From assembly GCA_030044395.1 (NCBI GenBank), contig JASHVW010000079.1, forward strand, positions 1-6,753: DNA of 6,753 bases, in the 5' to 3' direction. Below are positions 6,276 through 6,753 of the stretch, piece by piece. Both the position numbers and the translations under genes were made by a program. Numbering within the stretch: position 1 is the first letter of the stretch; each line of letters begins with the position of its first letter. Under the pieces are notes generated by a model. It worked only from the letters and a program-made list of their open reading frames with translations, was not told the DNA's origin and ran no database searches. The stretch comes from Verrucomicrobiia bacterium. Its GTDB lineage: Bacteria > Verrucomicrobiota > Verrucomicrobiia > Limisphaerales > UBA11358.

Positions 6276-6455
6276 ATGAAAATGCAATTCGTCGTCTTGT
6301 TGGGGGCGATATCTTTTTCCAGCATGGCGGTTTTGGCGGTGGACAACATTCCACATTTGGAAAGACATATTAGTCATTATGGTTTAGGAATTAGTCATTC
6401 CGGCCAGGGTGCCATTTGGCCAACCGCACTTCGCTCCGTCCCCGACCTCATTTAG
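6276..6455 (+). pseudogene. Signal peptide plus short stub: probable 5' remnant of a secreted enzyme gene
   Basis: Five bases after the fucosidase stop, ATG 6276 opens a 59-codon frame ending at TAG 6453-6455. Residues 1-21 form a good Sec signal peptide (KMQFVV, hydrophobic core, cleavage after VLA), followed by VDNIPHLERH. That mature start resembles the beginning of secreted beta-galactosidase-like (GH35/DUF5597-type) proteins from memory, which would be over 500 residues long. After about residue 31 the translation becomes unlike any domain (ISHYGLGISHSGQG) and ends at once. The simplest reading is a gene truncated by a deletion or rearrangement near 6366, formerly third in the fucosidase operon. 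A genuine 59-residue secreted peptide is the alternative. Its last eight bases overlap the end of the opposing GH28-like gene. Confidence 0.5.
6369..6399 (+). repeat. Direct repeat ATTAGTCATT, period 21 bp
   Basis: ATTAGTCATT occurs at 6369-6378 and 6390-6399, separated by 11 bases, just where the short frame stops resembling a known protein start. It keeps the frame (ISH, seven codons apart). It may be a scar of the event that truncated the upstream gene, or a chance or slippage repeat. Confidence 0.4.
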
Positions 6456-6753
6456 GATCCACCTTTGAACTCGGGTCCGGCAGGCCGGTGCCTTCGACGT
6501 TGTATTGGGTGAGGAATGGTCCGTGATAGTCGGTGACGTGAATTCGGCTCAATACGACATCTCTCATATTGGCCATGCTCAGCGCTCTCCCACAGGTGCC
6601 ATCAACATCCGTGAGCGCAAAGCCGTCAATGGGTTGCGCCGACGAAATGTCCTGCGCTTTCAAAAGCCAGGCCACGTGGTCCACGTGAATGTGGCGAAAG
6701 CAAATGCCGTCCAGTTGAGTCCATTCCGCCGGGGCGCCCCTGACGGGGTCACT
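6448..6753 (-). CDS. GH28-like right-handed beta-helix glycoside hydrolase, C-terminal 101 residues (partial)
   Basis: This minus-strand frame is open from the right edge to TGA at 6450-6448. An internal GTG at 6684 is not a credible start, because the protein-like sequence continues upstream without a break (WTQLDGICFRHIHVDHV). It shows short repeated beta-helix-type strands: GICFRHIHVDHV, then IDGFALTDVDGTCG, then MRDVVLSRIHVTDYHGPFLT, ending NVEGTGLPDP. Alternating strands of this kind with a GPFL...NV-GTGL finish resemble the C-terminal coils of GH28 polygalacturonase or rhamnogalacturonase relatives. The catalytic Asp residues of GH28 would lie outside the window, so activity and exact family cannot be confirmed. 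It converges on the fucosidase operon and its stop overlaps the end of the truncated frame. Its presence points to pectin-type substrate use, in line with the neighbouring esterase and fucosidase. Confidence 0.65.
   Translation of the reverse strand, partial: SDPVRGAPAEWTQLDGICFRHIHVDHVAWLLKAQDISSAQPIDGFALTDVDGTCGRALSMANMRDVVLSRIHVTDYHGPFLTQYNVEGTGLPDPSSKVDPK

Noticed and set aside
6402..6421. GGCCA/TGGCC stem in the convergent gap, possible bidirectional terminator
   Set aside because: Five base pairs with a ten-base loop and no T-run in either direction.

Overview
The window looks like a chromosomal segment of a free-living, polysaccharide-degrading bacterium, most likely a member of the Verrucomicrobiota. 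That placement is inferred from the mix of families: a PocR-type AraC regulator, a Tat-exported GH29 fucosidase, a XynE-like SGNH esterase, a GH28-like hydrolase, and mostly weak Shine-Dalgarno sites. No rRNA, tRNA, CRISPR array, IS element or phage gene was seen.

The left half (1-3008) is a minus-strand block of sensing and regulatory genes. Read in transcription order, it runs: a COG0731-like radical SAM protein; a stand-alone cyclic-nucleotide-binding-fold protein with no DNA-binding domain; an AraC regulator with a cysteine-rich PocR sensor domain; and the start of a PAS sensor whose PAS core closely resembles the haem-binding PAS of FixL. The first two genes are close together and probably cotranscribed. 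The AraC gene has its own candidate promoter, with a 15-bp dyad inside the -35/-10 spacer.

The right half (3210-6753) is about carbohydrate breakdown. Two plus-strand genes encode exported enzymes: an SGNH/GDSL carbohydrate-esterase-like protein (signal peptide) and a GH29 alpha-L-fucosidase-like protein (Tat signal). Five bases after the fucosidase stop, a third reading frame opens with a good signal peptide but ends after 59 codons; it looks like the broken 5' end of another secreted enzyme gene. It runs head-on into the 3' end of a minus-strand GH28-like gene that leaves the window on the right.

A working hypothesis is that the right side removes acyl, fucosyl and galacturonan- or rhamnogalacturonan-type units from plant or algal polysaccharide, while the left side senses small metabolites and oxygen or redox state. 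The link between the halves rests on proximity and on known behaviour of PocR (propanediol, a fucose/rhamnose fermentation product). It is not shown by the sequence.
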